Assembly (NCBI GenBank): GCA_019648995.1
Contig: BLXT01003735.1
Location: 1,470,498 to 1,513,374, forward strand
Source of the DNA: Plakobranchus ocellatus
Taxonomy: Eukaryota > Mollusca > Gastropoda > Plakobranchidae
Direction of reading: 5' to 3'
DNA: 42,877 nucleotides
A program made the position numbers and the translations under genes. Shown here piece by piece: positions 23,716 to 35,300 of this stretch; within the stretch, counting starts at the first letter, position 1, and each line of letters begins with the position of its first letter. Under the pieces are notes generated by a model that had not been told where the DNA came from, ran no database searches, and saw only the letters and a program-made list of their open reading frames with translations.

Positions 23716-25907
23716 ATGTCGGAATTTATTGTTACTGGTGCTCCTGTTTTCACTTTGACTTTTCTTGATCAGGAGGCTGATAAAGGGGTTGTATTACAAG
23801 AAGACTTGTCTAAGACTGAGAGTAGCTTCAAACAAAAACTCTCAAAAGCCATACCTCTAGCTCCAGGAGACTGTTTAGAATGCAAATTGGTTGGCTCAGG
23901 TGTAATGATGCTAAGTGGTGCAATCGTTTTGAGCTCAGCATTTACTGCATCAAGGTAAGCATACTTCCATCATTATTTATTAAAAATTGTTTCTTAAAGA
24001 CTTGTAGTTGTAAATAACTGAGGAAAGTACTGGAAGTTGGAATTGATATAAATGCTAACAATTTTCTGTTATTTTGAGATAGAAGTAAGTAACATAAATC
24101 TATTTATGAAAGCTTTGTAAATGGGTTCTTTTGAAATTCTGTGGCTCACTCTGCTTTAAAATTCAAAGCAAAATTGATTACCGTAAAAAAAAAAAAAATA
24201 GCTGTCCATAACCCTTTTTTTGGTTTAATTTTTATTGGTGTTGCTGTATTTGATTTCTAAAACAGACAAGGTGGCTCAACCAAAATTCCAGTAAAGGGAC
24301 CCAGAAAGTTACTATACTATGCTATTTGTGGAAGCTTATTTCTTGGTAAGCTTTTTGAAATTGATTCGTCGTTTATATTTTTTTTATTTTTTTTATTTTT
24401 TTTGAGAGGGAGATCTCAAATCATTTTCATTCAGTCTTGGAGAACTTTAAAACTAAGGCTCAACTGGCTAAATAGTTAAGGTGCAATACCTTTTTTTGTT
24501 ATTTGAAATCAAGTTTAAAAAAATGTTCAAGTTGATAAAAATGTAATAAAATCCACAGAAAAGGAGGCTTTGTCAACGATTGAGAGATATGAAATAAGTG
24601 AAACACAGTTGGGCATATTGAAAAAAAATGTCTTGCAGTTTTCAGGCATTTAACGATTTTTAATGTAAACATTATATCATCTCCATTCCAATTATTTTTA
24701 CCTATTTTTACTCTATGGCTCTGGTGGGCAGTTGCCAACAAAAATTAGCCTCACATTTAGATTAGCTTAAGCTTCTGGCACACACAGATTTTAATTTATC
24801 ATGCAGAAATCCAAATTCTTAAAGTTGATTTTTTTTTCTACGTACATATTATATACATATTCTTCTGAAATATGGGAAGACTCAATTTAAGTAACATATA
24901 AGCATTACCTATATTACATATCACTACTTAAATGATTCAGCTTTCAAGACAATGTCTTCCTGTTTGATTTACAATAGGGTTTGCTTAATTGCAGAATAGG
25001 AGGCTTCAAAAGCGTGCATTTAGGAGATGCGTGTATTTACAAAAAGTAGTTAAAATATTTCAGTTATTTCCCTTATTACATTTTCCCCAAACTTTAGAAG
25101 TAATTTCCATTGCCTGAACAAACAACATGTGTTGATGGTAGGTAATTTGTTTTTATCCATCACTTTTCCCCCCATTGTTTGTATTTATTTCCAAATAGCA
25201 AGGGAATGAATAACCAAGCACATGAAGTACAAAGTCTTTACAGTACAGCCCATGATTGGGCATAGCCCAGCATGAATTTATAGATTATAGATCATAGACT
25301 GAGGCCCACAACAGGCTGAAGGGGGGCCAGTTACTATTATTTTCCATGTTGCATCATCTTCCAAAAATTTACCGCCATGTAGCTTCAACTCAATTTACAC
25401 CCATGATACAAATTCAACCCACATGTAAGCTACAGGGAAAGAGAGAGCCCTTCTGCTCACCCTCATCCCCCCCAAATTTACATTATTATAGACAGAAAAG
25501 GATATGATTTTCTGCCAAGTCTCTCATGATGTTTAATTTTAGCCACGATAGCTCAAATGTTCTCTAAAACATAGATGTGAAACTGATTAAACTTTCAAAT
25601 TAAGTTTAAAGTATAGTATATTGCTTGTAAGTGAAACACCCAGGCTTGGCCAGACTGTTGTTAGGTAAAGAATAAAAGCTTACATTGTATTATCCATGAG
25701 TCAGTAACCACCCACTAAGTTCTATTTCATTCAAAACAAGGGAATCTTTCCTTCTAAAAACTTGTCATTTTTAAACTCTGTTGTGAAATCTTAATGTACG
25801 TTATTGTGTTAAAAAAATTATTTTCAGTTTTTGAAAGTGCAGCCATCTGTCGCTTGTTTGACTTGGGACCTTTTGCAAAACCTGCTAATCAAAGTTCACC
25901 GAGATGA
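23716..25907 (+). CDS. Gene B: two-pass membrane protein, paralogue of gene A (3' exons)
   Basis: Three exons join cleanly: 23716-23954 (donor AAG|GTAAGC), 24266-24345 (acceptor AACAG, donor TTG|GTAAGC) and 25828-25907 (acceptor TTTTCAG, stop TGA). The phases at the two junctions are 2 and 1. Read from the ATG at 23716 the product has 132 residues. It has KAIPLAPGDCLECKLVG at 44-60, membrane segments near 57-77 and 96-113, then CRLFDLGPF at 114-122 and a short tail. Gene A has IPLQPGD, two membrane segments and RLMDWGPF with intron phases 2 and 1 at the same places, so the two are paralogues. The ATG at 23716 may be internal, because the frame stays open upstream and more 5' exons probably exist (see 18389-19719). 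The DCLEC segment recalls the DUF4536/DMAC1 complex I assembly family, but gene A lacks those cysteines, so I leave it unnamed. An AATAAA at 26158 fits its 3' end. Confidence 0.75.
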
Positions 25908-26163
25908 CCCTATTGTCAAAGAGATTTATGGATACATGTTTCATGATTTAGTACTGGAGAGCTATTCATGCATCTGATTAACAGTTTGGAAAAGCATAAC
26001 TGTGAACAGCATATAGTATTATAACTTAACCAACTGCAGCCTACTTTTTTTTTTTCTCAGAAAGTCTATGAAAGCAGTTAAGTTTTTGTTTTTTGTACCT
26101 TTAAAGTGGAGCTGCAACCTCTGTGTGTGTGTTAAAGATTTTTAAAAATTAAATAATAATAAA
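25908..26163 (+). terminator. Gene B 3' UTR with poly(A) signal
   Basis: About 250 bases after the stop, AATAAA occurs at 26158-26163. The left end of the 4 kb transposon follows only 75 bases later. Confidence 0.65.
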
Positions 26164-26237
26164 GGGAGGGAGGAGAAAGAATGCATGAGAAATAGAGAGA
26201 AAGAGAGAGATTTGTATGATGCAAATCGTCGGTATTA

Positions 26238-29200
26238 TGCAACACTCTAGTAATCCACATTTCCAAATTTTTCAGGAGAAGCAAAAAACTGCGGCATTCG
26301 ATTAAGAATTGACCCATCATCACGAAACTTAAAATATAACCTCTTGAGTCTTTCATGCAGGGTTTTCAACCATTATAGATTCTCTTCTCCTCATGGTTAG
26401 GTCAGAATGTGGTTTACAGGAATGTTGTTTCAGAAATATCAGTGCAACATATATATGTATGTGATAATGCAGGAATGTTGCTTCATAAAGTCCAGAACAA
26501 CATGCCTGTATGTGTTGGATACAGGATTGTTGCTGCGATTAAGCATATTTAAAGAAATATAGAGCGTTTTTTAACAATGTTCGATACAGGAATGGTGCAC
26601 AGAGACAAAGTAATTTTAATATTGAAGAGACAAAACAAAGGACCACTTCAAGGTTGTGTGCATTTAATTTGAAACCTTAAAGTAACATTAACTTCTTAAA
26701 AATTAATTATGTCTATCAAATATTTTCTGACAGACAAATAAGTACAATTGCTTTGCATATCACAAACATGTAAAGCAAGGCTTTCTTTACTGTGTAGTAT
26801 TTACTAAGTAGGGCAATTATTCTGTGCTAATAATTGGCAGCTGTTCAAAGAATGAATGGTGTTGTTTTGGAATGAGTAGTGTATTGCACATGGACATCAC
26901 ATCTGCTTTCTTTGCACTTGTCACTCGTGCCTTTTCTTTAAGTATCTCCAGTTGAACAACGGCATGCTAAGATTTTCTTAGACCGCAGAAAAGGTCCACC
27001 TTTACAGTGTTGCTCTGGTCGAAATCATATTTGATTGGCAGAATGTTAGGTTCATCTCTGGTAATGCACAGACTTTTTATTTTTATCCACTGAACTTTTT
27101 CAGCATTTACATGTTTTTTCCAAGGAAGCTGAATACTGTTTGAAATAAAAAAATATCCATGGGTGTAAGTTCCCAGACATTGTAAGGATGCTTTCCACAG
27201 CTAGCCTCTTGAATAACAGCGGCCCGTTGTTCGGGTGTGTAGATGGGAATGTTTTTGGCAGCCCTTGAAATAACAGAGTCGTTTTCATTTTGAGTGTGAC
27301 CACTTTCCAAGAAACTAACTCTTGCAGGGATGAGTAATTGTCCATGGCATAATAAAGCATTGTCACCATGTAGCGACTTCTGTTTTGTCCTGTGCATTTG
27401 TCAGAAACAAGATGAATTTTGCTGACACCCTTACTTCTAGACCTGGTGATCAATAAAGTTAAGTTTGCAGCTCGCTATCTGGTTGGCACCTCTTGCAGAA
27501 ATGGCCTCTGACCAAAGATTGCAGAACACATCATCGGTTGCAAGATCATAGACAGATAAATTATAGACGCTTAGTCTGCGTGTATAAAAAAAAAAACTGG
27601 AATTTTACCCTGAGGGCAAGGCAGAATTTGCTGAGATCAAAACAAGCAGCGAAAACGTGAAGATTTTCTTTAGCTTTGGATTTGAGAAAATCTTTATAGC
27701 TCCGTGCTCTCTCCTTTCGTCCCAGGTGTGCTGTTTGTTGCTCTGTTTGCTCTTCAGTTGATTCCGTCATGTTAGCAAAGGCCTGGCATTCATCACATTG
27801 GTCCTTCTTGGGTTGATGGGAAGCGATATTGAAATCTCTATACAATATACCTTGTAAGATGCCTTTTTCGCCCGAGGAATGCCTTCCTTGGTGCAATGTT
27901 CTTTGTAAAGTTTGTACATTGTCGCAAGTGACAAATTATCTTCCAAGTATTGTTTGTCTGATGTCTTTTGACAATAATGAGATGGTATGCTTGGGAAACT
28001 CTTTATTTAATCTGATCCTTTATACTCTGAAATACTTGCACTCCAGAGTAGGATGGTTTTCTCTGATCCTGTGTCACTGCGCCTGCTTCAGTCAATTTAT
28101 GTATGGCGCCAAACACAATGTCTTGTTTAATGCCTAACGTTGTGAGATAAAATTTCTTGCAAACTGGTTGCGTCTGCCTGGAAGTTAGCAGAGAGTATCA
28201 ATATATACTTGACTTTCGGGAACTAGCTTTATTGCTGTAAGACTGTTTTGTTTCTGATTTTGTCACAGTGCTGGCTATGAACTGTTTCTGGAGATTGATA
28301 TTTTGAACAGCCCAGCAGTTATTAAAAACCAAAAACCTTTCTTCTTGCCCAAAGTTTGAATGGCATTGCTGTCTGCAACCTGTATTGCAGCCTTCCACCT
28401 TTTTTCTTGCTTCTATCTGTTTCCCTCATGATGTTGTGTAGGACTGATCACTGTTTCTCTGTTGTTTTCTCTTGTTCCTTGCCCACATGCTCTCATCTCT
28501 CGACCTTTTCCTTTTCTTTGCATTTGTTTGCTCAGAATCTTTCTCTGTCAGCACCGAGATTTGATTCATCACTGAGCTTGTGCTTGGTTGCATGTTTTTC
28601 TCAACATTGATGGGTTGGTCATGTTGATGATCAGTTATAGGTAAGGTACTTGGTCTGTGTTTGGGACAAGTCGTGTTATGAGTTACTCGGAAGCGGGTCC
28701 TTTTCTTGTTTGGGGGACTGAAATCAGGGTCTGCATCGCTGTCATCCAAAGATAGATCGGACCAGTATTCAGGACCAAGCTTCTCTTTTTCTGATGATTC
28801 TCACACTGTGTTAGCAGCCAAAGCGCTCTTCCTTTTTTGGGGGGGGCTGACTTTTTTGCGAGAAAAATTTATTGATCCCATCCTTTGGTGAATATATAGT
28901 CTGGTCTCGACGGTAAACTTTGCGTTTATTTCTGCCTCTTTTTGCAGTTCTGCCAGCCTTGCAAGTGGGACATCCATTGAAATTTGAATAATCAGAATCG
29001 GTTGATTTCTGAAAAAAAAATGGAAGGTTCTCAATTACTTTATTTTTAAAAGGGCTTCCACTGCAAACACCTTACATTTTCAGTTCCATTCTTCTCCTTT
29101 TCTATCCATATGTCCTACGCTAAAATACATAAAATATCCATGATATATACATATTATATTGGCAGTATTAAAAGCATACCCGCAAATGTAAGGAAAAGTT

Positions 29201-30286
29201 TGCAGAGCATTAAACATGTACCCTCAACATAATAGCAGAGAATCACAGCCTATTTTGAAGCAAATGTAATCAATTACAAGATAATTAATGATCGGAATGA
29301 CAGCATCTAGTAATTGTATTGCATCAGCATAAGATGACATTCTTATTTTGGTGAAATTTTGCAATCAATCAAATACATGATTGTGTAAAAATTTATTAGA
29401 GTAACTGTGTGAAGAAAGATCCTTATATACTGTTGTTTTCAATAGTGGAGTTTTCAATACATATTTTTATATAGCTAGTAAAAGAACACTGGCACCGTCA
29501 CCAGCAATTCGATCTAGATCTAGCACGATAAGGAATGCAGCAATGTAATCGGGTGCACAACTAGAATGCAAGTCATTGGGCCTGCAGTTTAGTTAGCTAA
29601 ACGTCTTAACTTAATTAAAAAAAAAAAAAAAAATAACAACCCACTTTTGATGTGGTGAAATCGAAAATGTTCAAAAACAGGATTTGGTGGTCATAGTAAA
29701 CTTTTATCTGTTCTCAGTCGGACAGGCATTCTTCATTCATTGCTGTTGATTTGAACTCAGGTGCTGCCATGCCGGTTCAAATGGTTGGAATAAAATGAAA
29801 TTACACAAGTGAAAGGGAAGTCGATTGAAAGAAATCATTTAGTATGTTCCTGTGCGCCGTGCTTTCAGTTTCACGTTGCGCTACAAACCTGTATGTTGTC
29901 ACTGCAATGTATTGTATTTGAAAGATTTGGGGATTTTTTTTGTAATTCAACAGGCCTGTATGCCACATTATACAGGAATGTTGCGCAACAAATTCATCAT
30001 CATTTAATACATTTATACTTTTCTGATGCAATATATTGGCATCCAACACATACAGGAATGTGTCATTGGAAAAATGAATGCAACAGTCCCGTAACAGCCC
30101 AAACAGGAGTATTGCGGGTCAATGAAGAGCTAGGTCATAGATATAGGAAATCTTTTCAGTATGATATCTCAGTCACTAATTGCCTTAGAGGACAGTGATT
30201 TTGACATAAACTGTGCTGTATTTGATTCTATCAATTCATGTAATGCAACGATTTTTGACCATAGTGTGGGTTATAGGAGTGTTGCA
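26238..30286. mobile_element. 4.05 kb DNA transposon with TIRs and iterated 14-bp motifs
   Basis: The left tip TGCAACACTC (26238) and right tip GAGTGTTGCA (ending 30286) begin a 22-bp terminal inverted repeat with 18 matches. TA flanks both sides (26236-26237 and 30287-30288). Variants of GCAACAYTCCTRTA, the core of the TIR itself, recur inside both ends in both orientations. On the left they lie at 26239, 26415, 26468, 26497, 26520 and 26585. On the right they lie at 29947, 29971, 30051, 30080, 30102 and 30272. Such arrays are typical of transposase-binding sites. The body carries a broken transposase-like gene on minus (27107-29010). The family is not one I can name with confidence. Confidence 0.75.
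27107..29010 (-). pseudogene. SGQN-type (DUF7869-like) transposase gene, decayed
   Basis: The product is split over several frames on minus. In order: a basic, Ser/Pro-rich N-terminus (28749-28426, DDSDADPDFSPPNKKRTR); a segment with FLVFNNCWAVQNINLQKQFI (28398-28198); a segment with DIVFGAIHKLTEAG (about 28110-28070); a zinc-like segment ASHQPKKDQCDECQAFANM (about 27825-27770); then SDKCTGQNRSRYMVTMLYYAMD (27403-27340); and, in another frame, SFLESGHTQNENDS (about 27320-27278) followed by YNVWELTPMDIFLF. The [SD]-x-C-x-GQN and GHT-x-NE-x-DS motifs are those of a widespread invertebrate transposase-like family, which I associate with DUF7869. At least one frameshift separates the GQN and GHT motifs, and stops interrupt the rest. 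The copy is dead. It lies inside the TIR element at 26238-30286. Confidence 0.72.
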
Positions 30287-31439
30287 TAACAGTGAAGAAA
30301 TGTTATTTTTTGGTCATAAATTATATTATGTCTCTCCTGTAAGAGCACTGAGCTATAAGAGTATCAAAGTATTTGCATTATGTAATTAATATTTAAGATG
30401 CATTGTAAACAGATTAATAAATTTGCGGTGGCCTTGAACTTAGTTTTTTTCTTTTCAAAAAGATTACTCTGTAATTTTTTCCTCCAACTCTTGGTCTGAG
30501 CAATATATACACTACTGATTTTGTCAAGTCAAACCTTTTTTAAAAAGATAAAATGGTAAATGAAAAACTGATAATATTTTATTTCTGTTTGTTTTTGGCA
30601 TATAACCTGGCTGAGAAAGTAATATGAGTTTAAGGGCTTAGTTTGTATTTATTTTATCAATATAGAATTTGAAGGAGCTATCATCCTATTTATTCCATCA
30701 AGATTAAAAAGACTCGTATTTGGCCACACGGTGTAAGACCACGCTCAAGTGTGCATGGCATGTATGCACAGCGTGGCATTATTGCTATTTTAGTTCAGTC
30801 GGCCCGTGCCGGGCCGGTAACCTGACCTCGCCAGGTAAAGGTCAAGTCAGGTTGTGTCGGCGGGCGCGATGCAGGCGCTATGCATGCACTGTTTTATTAA
30901 GTTTATACACTTGCTTTTGTGATATCGTAGAACAAGAGAAATAGAGTCGGTTCTCTAATTTTTTATAGATATAAAATACACAAGACAAAGATAATGCTTT
31001 AGAAAGAATGAAAAAAATACCTCAAATAGTTATTGTGCAATCAGGTTATAAAATAGTGTATTAATTGCATTATAAAAATATATAAAGGGCATGTATTTAG
31101 AGCCTTTTTAAAGAAAACAAGAACGTTCAATTTTTTTGAAACATTAAGACAAAGATTAATAAATAGTTTACTTTGCACTCACCAAGTTTCATTAGGTTAG
31201 GTGGAAAGCTTTTTACAAGAGAGCCGATTGTTCATATATCAATGCTAATTTTGCCAGCATCATTCATAACCAGGCTAACTCTTTATCGTGCTGATAATGG
31301 GTTGTAATTATCACTTGTATAGCGATATATGAATGATTTTGGTACTTGATCATCCAAATACATATATTTTATAATAGGATACATAGGGGATGAAATTACA
31401 ATATACAAATGATTATCATAGTTTAATCATCATCATCCA
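30287..31439. other. Intergenic DNA with a GC-rich island
   Basis: AT-rich except for about 30720-30900, which is strikingly GC-rich. It contains two adjacent inverted repeats: GGCCC-GTGCC-GGGCC (30801-30815), and AACCTGAC (30819-30826) against GTCAGGTT (30846-30853). The 74-codon frame over it is not convincing as a gene. Confidence 0.6.
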
Positions 31440-31803
31440 TCAGTTACCATGTCTGAAACAGACATTGGCGATCATGTTCTGCCACTCAAACCTATTCTCA
31501 GTTAACCTTATAAAGTTGTTATTGCTACCCTTGCCTATTGCCCATGACTTAAGATTTTCAATAAAAGTTATTCTCTGTCTACCTCTACTGCGTTTGCCTT
31601 CAATCTTTCCAGTGATTGCTAAGTATTCTAAACCCCCATGTTGGCAAATATGCCCTAAAAATTGTAGTTGCCTCTGTCTTTTGGTTTAAATTCATGATCG
31701 CTCGAGATTAGCCTCTTTCAGAACCAATTCACTTGACTTTTTTTCTGTCCATGATATCCTCATCATTCTTCTGATAAACCACATCTCTACTGCTTCTAGT
31801 TTA
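31440..31803 (-). pseudogene. LINE (non-LTR retrotransposon) ORF2, 3'-terminal fragment
   Basis: One minus-strand frame encodes the typical C-terminal end of a LINE reverse-transcriptase protein. It starts EAVEMWFIRRMMRISWTEKK (from about 31790), then after two in-frame stops continues QLQFLGHICQHGGLEYLAI, GKIEGKRSRGRQR and RFEWQNMIANV, ending at TGA (31440-31442). The order 'MWF-RRM', 'GHI', 'GKR-RGRQR', 'W-xM-xxN' is characteristic of these elements. A short GAT/GAT-type tail (CATCATCATC on plus, about 31427-31437) follows, as in RTE/CR1-type elements. The copy is 5'-truncated, and its break lies about 24 bases from the neighbouring RAG1-like fragment. Confidence 0.8.
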
Positions 31804-31826
31804 ATAAATATTAATTAGTTATTTTC

Positions 31827-32150
31827 CTACCCTTGGAGAGCAGGTGCGATTTGTAGAAGGTGTGCTGTTAATATGTGATGTAGTTTTTTAAGATGATTTG
31901 AAAAGCCATGTGCTCGATGTTTTTCCATGTGTGCGATCATTTGGTGGCTGTTTTCTGTTTCCTGCTCTCCGAGGAGGCCCAGTCCGAACTTGTATTTTTT
32001 AATGTGTGGAATGCAGTGTTTCTCAAGTAAATGTTTTGGAATGACTTTGTGAGGAAACATTCTTCTGTAAATTGTCATGTAATTGTCTGTTGCTGCTCTG
32101 GGATCTATAGGTTTTGTGAGATATGGCATTGTGAACAATACGGACAGCAT
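31827..32150 (-). pseudogene. RAG1-like transposase, C-terminal fragment
   Basis: A 107-codon frame on minus, ending in TAG, that looks like the end of a RAG1/Chapaev-type DDE transposase. It contains PKHLLEKHCIPHI, an H-x4-H pair with the spacing of the RAG1 zinc ligands H937 and H942. After it comes GLGLLGEQETENSHQ, with acidic residues 17, 19 and 21 positions past the second His; in RAG1 the catalytic E962 lies 20 past H942. The fragment ends LLQIAPALQG. Upstream sequence (to about 32340) continues in the same frame but is interrupted by stops. I see no trace of the N-terminal half here, so this is a truncated copy. It is separate from the right-edge copy, which lies on the other strand. 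A host-domesticated exon cannot be excluded but nothing suggests one. Confidence 0.65.
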
Positions 32151-32340
32151 TAAGGTCGTTAAATGTCACTTGGATGGTGCATGCTTTGTCAATGAAGAAT
32201 GGATTGCTTGTGAGAGTTTGTGTTTGTTTGATGATTGTTTCTTAGAGGGTCTGTTCAAAGTTTGCCCCAAAGGTGTCAGGAACTCGTCTTTTTGTTGCTA
32301 TTTGTATGTCTTAATTGTGTATCGCTTCTTCTAACAATTT

Positions 32341-35300
32341 ATGATGTTTTAAAATGATTCCTAGAAAAATGTGAAGATAAGGAGGGCTCGCACTATCTGA
32401 CTCTATGTCTATAATATGATGAATACAGTATATCTGAATGAATAGGAGGAAAATCAACTGAAAGTTGAAACACTATTAACACACCTAAAGTGAAAAAATT
32501 TATATCACTCAAATTTATGGTTTTCATAGATTTGAAAAAATATTTGAAAAATAAAATTGCATGTTCCATATTTTAATAATTAACATTTAAATCGAACAAG
32601 TTGGGATTAAAGGTAAAAATATTTCACAATATAAGTAAGATTAAGATTTTATTGATGCAATATTCCCATTGATGGGTCTTTGTCTTGCCCCATTATTTCG
32701 ATCTTGTTATTTAATACATTATCTAGGTTTGGATCCTAGATCAGACTTGATCGATTCAACTTATTTAGTTATAGGGTCATTAAAGGTTTACCTCATCTAA
32801 AGTGTGCCTATCCTCCTGAATCATAAAGGATATAGCTATAATGCAGTGATGCTTCTTTGATGGCATATTGCTAGATTGGCATACATTCAAAATTGTATTC
32901 CAGGTTTTTGCCTGATTTACAAGCTGTAAGGCCCTCACCTGCCATCTTCATTGTCCTAAACAATCCCAAGTTACCACCATGTTGAATCAACTTTGATGAA
33001 GTAAGAAGAGAACTTTAAAAAGTATTAGCTACAAAAATGCTGAGGCTGATTAAATTATTGATTCAAGTGAACAGGTCCAAAAAAGAATAATGCATTAAAG
33101 TTTAAAAAAAGTCCAGTGACAGGAGATTGCTAAATTAACCTCAATCTCATAGAAAGAAGCTATGATTGCAACTAAGTGAAATTCAGCGCAGCAACATGAT
33201 TATGCCTTGTTTTTGCTGGACCCATGACATTTGAATTGTAATATGATGTGGCTTGCCTTCAATTTCAGTAAGATACCATTTTTTCCCCATAAATATTTCT
33301 GCTAATTCTTTTAATGTGTGTGACTACTCGTATACAATGCATATATTTGTCCTTTTCAACCATAAATGAATTATTGACTTAATTTATGTTCTATAATTTA
33401 GGCTTATGATGATCATCAAAAGTGTACCAGATATTTTGAAGTGTGGTAAATTATAAAAAATAAAGATATGAAGGTCAAAACCAGGTGTTTATTTAAATGA
33501 ATGTGACAATTTATTTTCTCATACACATTTCTCTATGAGTGAAGTCTTTCAAAAGTGAACTAGGATAATGAACAAAATTTTATGCGGCATACAAATTAAA
33601 AAAATGTTAAATTTGAACAGGTAGTAGAATTATAAGCGATCAGGAGAAAATAGCTATTTAAGTATTTAACATACAGGGATGATCCCAGAATTATAATACC
33701 ATTTTATTTTAAAAAAATGTTTCATCAACTGCAAAATTAAAAAAGATTCGAATATTTTGTTTTTATTCCTCTATATTTGTATTTAAAATTTCACAAATTA
33801 AAATGAGTAAAGAATTGAAACAATAAAACATTAAAAAAAAAAATTTGGTTTAATGAACTGACATTGACAAAGTAAAGATAAAAGATTTAGCATCCAAAAA
33901 AAAAAAAAATTAGATAAGCGTACATGGATGACACACTTTGCAAGCATGATTTAAAAAAAAAATGAAAACATGAAAAACCAGCCCATTGTTGATATTGCTT
34001 TATTTTTCCTGAAATAAAAGAACTTATTTAGTTCAAAATTTTTGTTTGTGCTGAGGTTCTCACCCCATTTCAATATTTATATATTATGCAACAACTATTT
34101 ACTACTGGTATAAGTCCAGTATGATTATTTAAAAAATAAAAAACCACTTCACCACACAAATCAGAATGAAATACACCTGTATATTTCATTGGAAAATCTG
34201 TTCAAAAAAGAAAAAAAAAACCACCCACAAAATTGAATCCCCCCCCCAGAACTTCTGTATATCAGGATTTTATTCTGATAAAAAAAAAGAGTATGAGGAA
34301 TTGAAATGTAAAACCCTCTCCACCTATTTTTAGTTTGGCATACAAATAGATATCTGACCACACAGAAAAAAAAAAGCGACGTTTTTCTAAGCTGGTGTTA
34401 AAACAACATGGAAATCTCACATCTCACATATAAGTTTTACATTATAAATTATGGAATAAAACTTTAAAAAATCAATCTTGGTTTTCTCAACACAAAGGAC
34501 AAAAAAAATAGATGTAGCAGGTTTTTAATCTTAATCCCTCATTTAAGAAAAAAAAATTGTTTATTTGAATGAAAATTCATTCAATTGAATGAAAAAATGA
34601 CAATGAAAGTTTAAACAGAGAAATATACTTGTTTTTGGCAAAGTTAATGACAGATGCACTCAACTGTTCCCAGCCATTCCCAGCAAATTCAATTAACATT
34701 TTGAAATGAGTTTTTTCTGCCTGTAATTACTTGCTTTTAAAACTAAACATACCAGTGGAAAACGAATACAATCAAATCTTAAGTTACTAAGTTGTCTTGC
34801 GTTGGCACAAATTGTAAGTGATTCATTAATTTAAACTTTAAAAAAAAAAAACTCAGGCAAAGTGTTTAATTGATTACCAAATATAGGTGAGTAGGCCCTA
34901 AAGATAATTTTTACCAGTAACTCTTTCTCTCAGGTTTGTTTTTTTAATTAATGCCAATATATTAACACAAAATTCAATCAAGCCTACTAGTACTAGTCTG
35001 CAGATCTTTTTCTAGGCATGCAACATTAACTCACAAGTGACAATTATTTGCCATTATTTATATTTTTTGTGTGTGTATAGCTCATCTTTCACAAGATACT
35101 CTTAAACTTTTCTTTTGTACTATGGCTATTCAAATTTCAGATAATTTGAGGTCCTTCTTTCTTCATCCCAATGGCTTTGAAATTATCAAATTTAACTATG
35201 TCTCCTTATTTTTTAGACGCTAATTTCAAAATCACAACATAAAATATCTAGATAGGGTCTTAATACTCTTATCATTATATTTGATATGTAAGGACAGAAC

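Noticed and set aside
23716-25907. Naming gene B DMAC1/TMEM261
   Set aside because: The DCLEC plus two-membrane-segment layout is suggestive, but the paralogue lacks the cysteines and the D-x-GPF ending is not part of DMAC1 as I remember it.
28356-28610. Plus-strand frame over the DUF7869-like gene
   Set aside because: It is the antisense shadow of the basic N-terminal segment on minus.
30720-30944. 74-codon frame over the GC-rich island, or a tRNA/SINE there
   Set aside because: No convincing A and B box pair or cloverleaf was found, and the frame has no recognisable features.
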